From the NCBI RefSeq assembly GCF_024701975.1, contig NZ_JANLNM010000001.1, positions 1,488,001 to 1,552,000 on the forward strand: a DNA stretch of 64,000 nt, read 5' to 3'. The notes under the pieces were generated by a model. It was not told where the DNA came from. It saw only the letters and a list, made by a program, of their open reading frames with translations, and did no database searches. Numbering within the stretch: the stretch's first letter is position 1; each line of letters opens with the position of its first letter. The translations under genes and the position numbers were made by a program. The stretch is from Variovorax sp. ZS18.2.2. GTDB taxonomy: Bacteria > Pseudomonadota > Gammaproteobacteria > Burkholderiales > Burkholderiaceae_C. Shown piece by piece: positions 61,662 through 64,000 of this stretch.

Positions 61662-64000
61662 CTAACTTGTTGTCGCAGTTGAGATTTTTACCTTCAAATT
61701 CATCGGCTCCACGGGCGCATTCAGATCCATCGGATAGACGCCAAAGCGATTGAGGTGGATCGTGCGATATGGAGACAGGTGCGCCGCCATCTTCGCGTCG
61801 ATCACGAACTTGCCGCTTTGCTGTAAATCCCCCACGACCTTGGACATCCGGTGCACGTTGTTCAGGATCAGCATGTTGGCCACCAGATGGTTGTACTTGA
61901 TCACCTTGCGCTGCTCGTGCCGCACGTTCTCCGCGATGGTGCCCTCGCCACCAAAGAAGGTCCACTGCGCGAAATGGTTGAACTGCTCGCTCTTGTTCGT
62001 CGTCGCGTGGATCGTGCGGCGTAGCTGTGGCTCGCTGATGTAGCGCAGCAGGAACATCGTACGCAGCACCCTCCCGAGCTCGCGAAACGCAAAGTACAGC
62101 TTGTTCTTACGGCTCTTGCTGCCCAGGCGCCGCAGCAGCGTGGACGGCGTGATCATGCCGGCCTTGATCGAGACCGCCACGCGCAGCATGTCCTCGTAGT
62201 GGCGCTCGATCAGATCCCAGTCGATGGCCTCCCCTCGAAACAGCGACTGGATATTCTGGTACTTCGCGTCCTTGCCCGGCTTGAAGAAGATCAGATCCTT
62301 GACGTTGCGGATGCGCGGCATCAGCTCGATACCCAGAAGATGGGCCAGCGCGAAGACTGGCGTGTTCTGTGCCTGGGTATCGCCGTGCACCGTGTCGGGC
62401 TGAATGTCGGAGTCGTTTCGGATCAACCCGTCCAGGATATAGACCGCCTCATACACCCCGCAAGGAATGAAATGGCTGAACAGCGCGATGTAGGTGTCGG
62501 ACACGTGGTAGTAGCCGATGCCCCCGTAGCCGCCATAGCGGATGTGATATTCGGACAGCAGGTTCTTCTCGTACATCGACCACTTCGTGCCGTCGGCCGA
62601 GGCCGACTTCCCGGAACCCCAGTACTTCGGAAGGCCAAAGCGGTGGTAAGCATTGACCGTCTTCGTGATGGCCTTGTCCAGGCGATCCTCCGTGACGTGC
62701 CGCAGGTTGAGCCAGGCGATCTGCTTGCGACTGAAACTCTTTAGGCTGCGCGCCGTCTGGCTCGCTCCCATGTTGAAGCCGTAGCAGAACAGCGTCGCAA
62801 TGAAGCGCGCCCGGGGATCGTCCAGCTTCGATTCAAAGCCCGACAAGGGTCCGAACATCTTGTGCAGGTTCAGCCACCCCTCCGTCTGGATCAGCGCTTC
62901 GAGCACGTTCACGTGGCCCAGCCCCTCGTTGACGGCCTGGTCAAGCGCGTCGAAACCTTCTGGCAGCACATCGCTCTCGACCTTGCGGATCAACAACCCG
63001 TTCGGCCCCCAGGCGACGCCCGCATTCTGCGGAAACTCCTGATCAACGGCCTCGGCCAATGCCGTCAGCTTGTTGCGAAGTCCCTCGCAAAAACCCCTTC
63101 CATCCGACTCCAGACCGAGCATCTCGACGTAGCCATTCAACTCGGCCTGGAAGGTGGCCTGATCAACGAAGTGGTTGCGGTAGTCGTCGTAGAGCTCGCT
63201 GCGCGGCACGAACAGATCGCCGGACTGCAATTCCTCGTGGAGCCGGCTGAACAGGCACAGCTCAAAATACTTGCGATGCAGGCGCTGCGGCAAAGGCATG
63301 TTGGCACCCTTGCCGACGATGAGGTGGCGCCATTTCACGGGCAGCCAAGCCAGGTCGAGATCGGTCTGTCCGACCTCGGCCTGCAGATATTCCTTGTGGC
63401 TGTTGCGGTGTCGCAGCATCCAGGTGAGGGCCTGCCCGAAGGCGTCGTCACGATAGGTTGCCATCGGTTGCATCACGTCAAGGCACTCGAACAGCAAGGC
63501 CCGCTTGGTGCCGTAGGGCCTGAGCATGAAGGGGAAATAATTGTTGTCCGCATAGGCCATGTACTCATCGCATTCTTCGATGAGCTGCCGCGGCTCGTCC
63601 ACCAGGCTGCCGCCGATGGCCGCCAGCCGGTCTACCTCGGGATCGTCCTGGTTGTAGGCCGTCAGTACCTCTCGCAATTGCCCGACCAGACGGTCGACCT
63701 GCAGGGCATGCTCGACCCGGTATTCCCGCAGCCGCATGTTCGCATCGGTGTCCAGCTTGCGCACGGTCTTAACGAAGATCTCGGCGATGTCGTCGGTGGC
63801 TTTGCGCAACTGCGACTGGATCAGCAGCACGGTCAGGGCATAACGCTTGCGCTCGACCAGCGAACGCATTTCCGAGATATCGAGCGCGCGTGCCTCCAGG
63901 ATGAGCTGTGCGCGCTTGGTGGCGGCCACGTCGTACAGATCCGGCAAGCCTTGCGCCAACTCGCGCAGCCAACGGATGTGCTGCAAGAACGCGACCACTT
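61662..64000 (-). CDS. tnpA: Tn3-family transposase, C-terminal part
   Basis: The gene runs off the right edge; 779 C-terminal residues are visible of a usual 950-1000. The DDE catalytic residues are recognisable in SADGTKW, DTVHGDTQAQNTP and ATTNKSEQFNHF, and WPxKWRHL-like and RHLIVGKG phrases typify Tn3-family TnpA. The enzyme drives replicative cointegrate transposition. The stop lies just inside the putative terminal inverted repeat. No resolvase gene is in the window; it may be beyond the edge. Frame is intact over the visible part. Confidence 0.93.
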   Translation of the reverse strand, partial: VVAFLQHIRWLRELAQGLPDLYDVAATKRAQLILEARALDISEMRSLVERKRYALTVLLIQSQLRKATDDIAEIFVKTVRKLDTDANMRLREYRVEHALQVDRLVGQLREVLTAYNQDDPEVDRLAAIGGSLVDEPRQLIEECDEYMAYADNNYFPFMLRPYGTKRALLFECLDVMQPMATYRDDAFGQALTWMLRHRNSHKEYLQAEVGQTDLDLAWLPVKWRHLIVGKGANMPLPQRLHRKYFELCLFSRLHEELQSGDLFVPRSELYDDYRNHFVDQATFQAELNGYVEMLGLESDGRGFCEGLRNKLTALAEAVDQEFPQNAGVAWGPNGLLIRKVESDVLPEGFDALDQAVNEGLGHVNVLEALIQTEGWLNLHKMFGPLSGFESKLDDPRARFIATLFCYGFNMGASQTARSLKSFSRKQIAWLNLRHVTEDRLDKAITKTVNAYHRFGLPKYWGSGKSASADGTKWSMYEKNLLSEYHIRYGGYGGIGYYHVSDTYIALFSHFIPCGVYEAVYILDGLIRNDSDIQPDTVHGDTQAQNTPVFALAHLLGIELMPRIRNVKDLIFFKPGKDAKYQNIQSLFRGEAIDWDLIERHYEDMLRVAVSIKAGMITPSTLLRRLGSKSRKNKLYFAFRELGRVLRTMFLLRYISEPQLRRTIHATTNKSEQFNHFAQWTFFGGEGTIAENVRHEQRKVIKYNHLVANMLILNNVHRMSKVVGDLQQSGKFVIDAKMAAHLSPYRTIHLNRFGVYPMDLNAPVEPMNLKVKISTATTS

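Overview
The window is high-GC DNA with dense, mostly operonic genes whose products fit a member of the Comamonadaceae (Betaproteobacteria), most likely Variovorax or a close relative. The evidence is the gene families present: Bug-type and TRAP solute-binding proteins, a FecI/FecR/TonB receptor set, a split PqiA/PqiB/PqiC operon, and the ygfZ / mltG-tmk-holB-PilZ-tatD-ankyrin block usual in Burkholderiales. This assignment is inference from gene content, not from a database match. No rRNA, tRNA or CRISPR array was seen.

Layout. 1-548: membrane-protein gene running off the left edge. 748-3744: three coupled oxidoreductase genes (SDR, CmcJ-like, flavin-dependent monooxygenase). 3816-6478: two overlapping MFS exporters. 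6499-10164: Pqi lipid-transport operon, followed by a REP-like inverted repeat. 10320-14432: MFS exporter, Baeyer-Villiger-type monooxygenase and a TraB/GumN lipoprotein. 14637-16623: PAN-domain phosphodiesterase and a Mesh1-like HD hydrolase. 16808-22704: catabolic module of TRAP transporter, LacI regulator, 2-hydroxyacid dehydrogenase and amidohydrolase, with a probable LacI operator at 16728. 22983-27223: FecI/FecR/TonB siderophore uptake. 27351-31338: PhnB-like protein, MATE pump with DUF2239 partner and MarR regulator, GIY-YIG protein behind twin palindromes, and a membrane protein. 31382-35574: three secreted, low-complexity proteins opposite a NarL-type two-component system. 35654-48763: Tex, patatin, Bug protein, tannase-like esterase, S10 peptidase, Fe-alcohol dehydrogenase, exported hydratase-like protein, HSL esterase and a thioesterase-GNAT fusion.

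48764-51400 is a visibly lower-GC insert between two exact 36-bp direct repeats. It holds an IS6-type transposase remnant and two tandem secreted paralogues of a type usual in Bacteroidota. 51360-58843 returns to core genes: a lipoprotein, ygfZ with a strong terminator, then mltG-tmk-holB-PilZ-tatD-ankyrin and small conserved proteins.

58844-64000 is accessory DNA: iteron-like and 30-bp direct repeats, a ParD antitoxin whose ParE toxin is cut to eight residues, an orphan 268-aa gene, and the C-terminal part of a Tn3-family transposase gene whose element seems to have interrupted another gene at about 61620. The strongest candidates for something undescribed are the uncharged secreted protein set with its two-component system (31.4-35.6 kb) and the tandem Bacteroidota-like secreted pair (49.5-51.2 kb).
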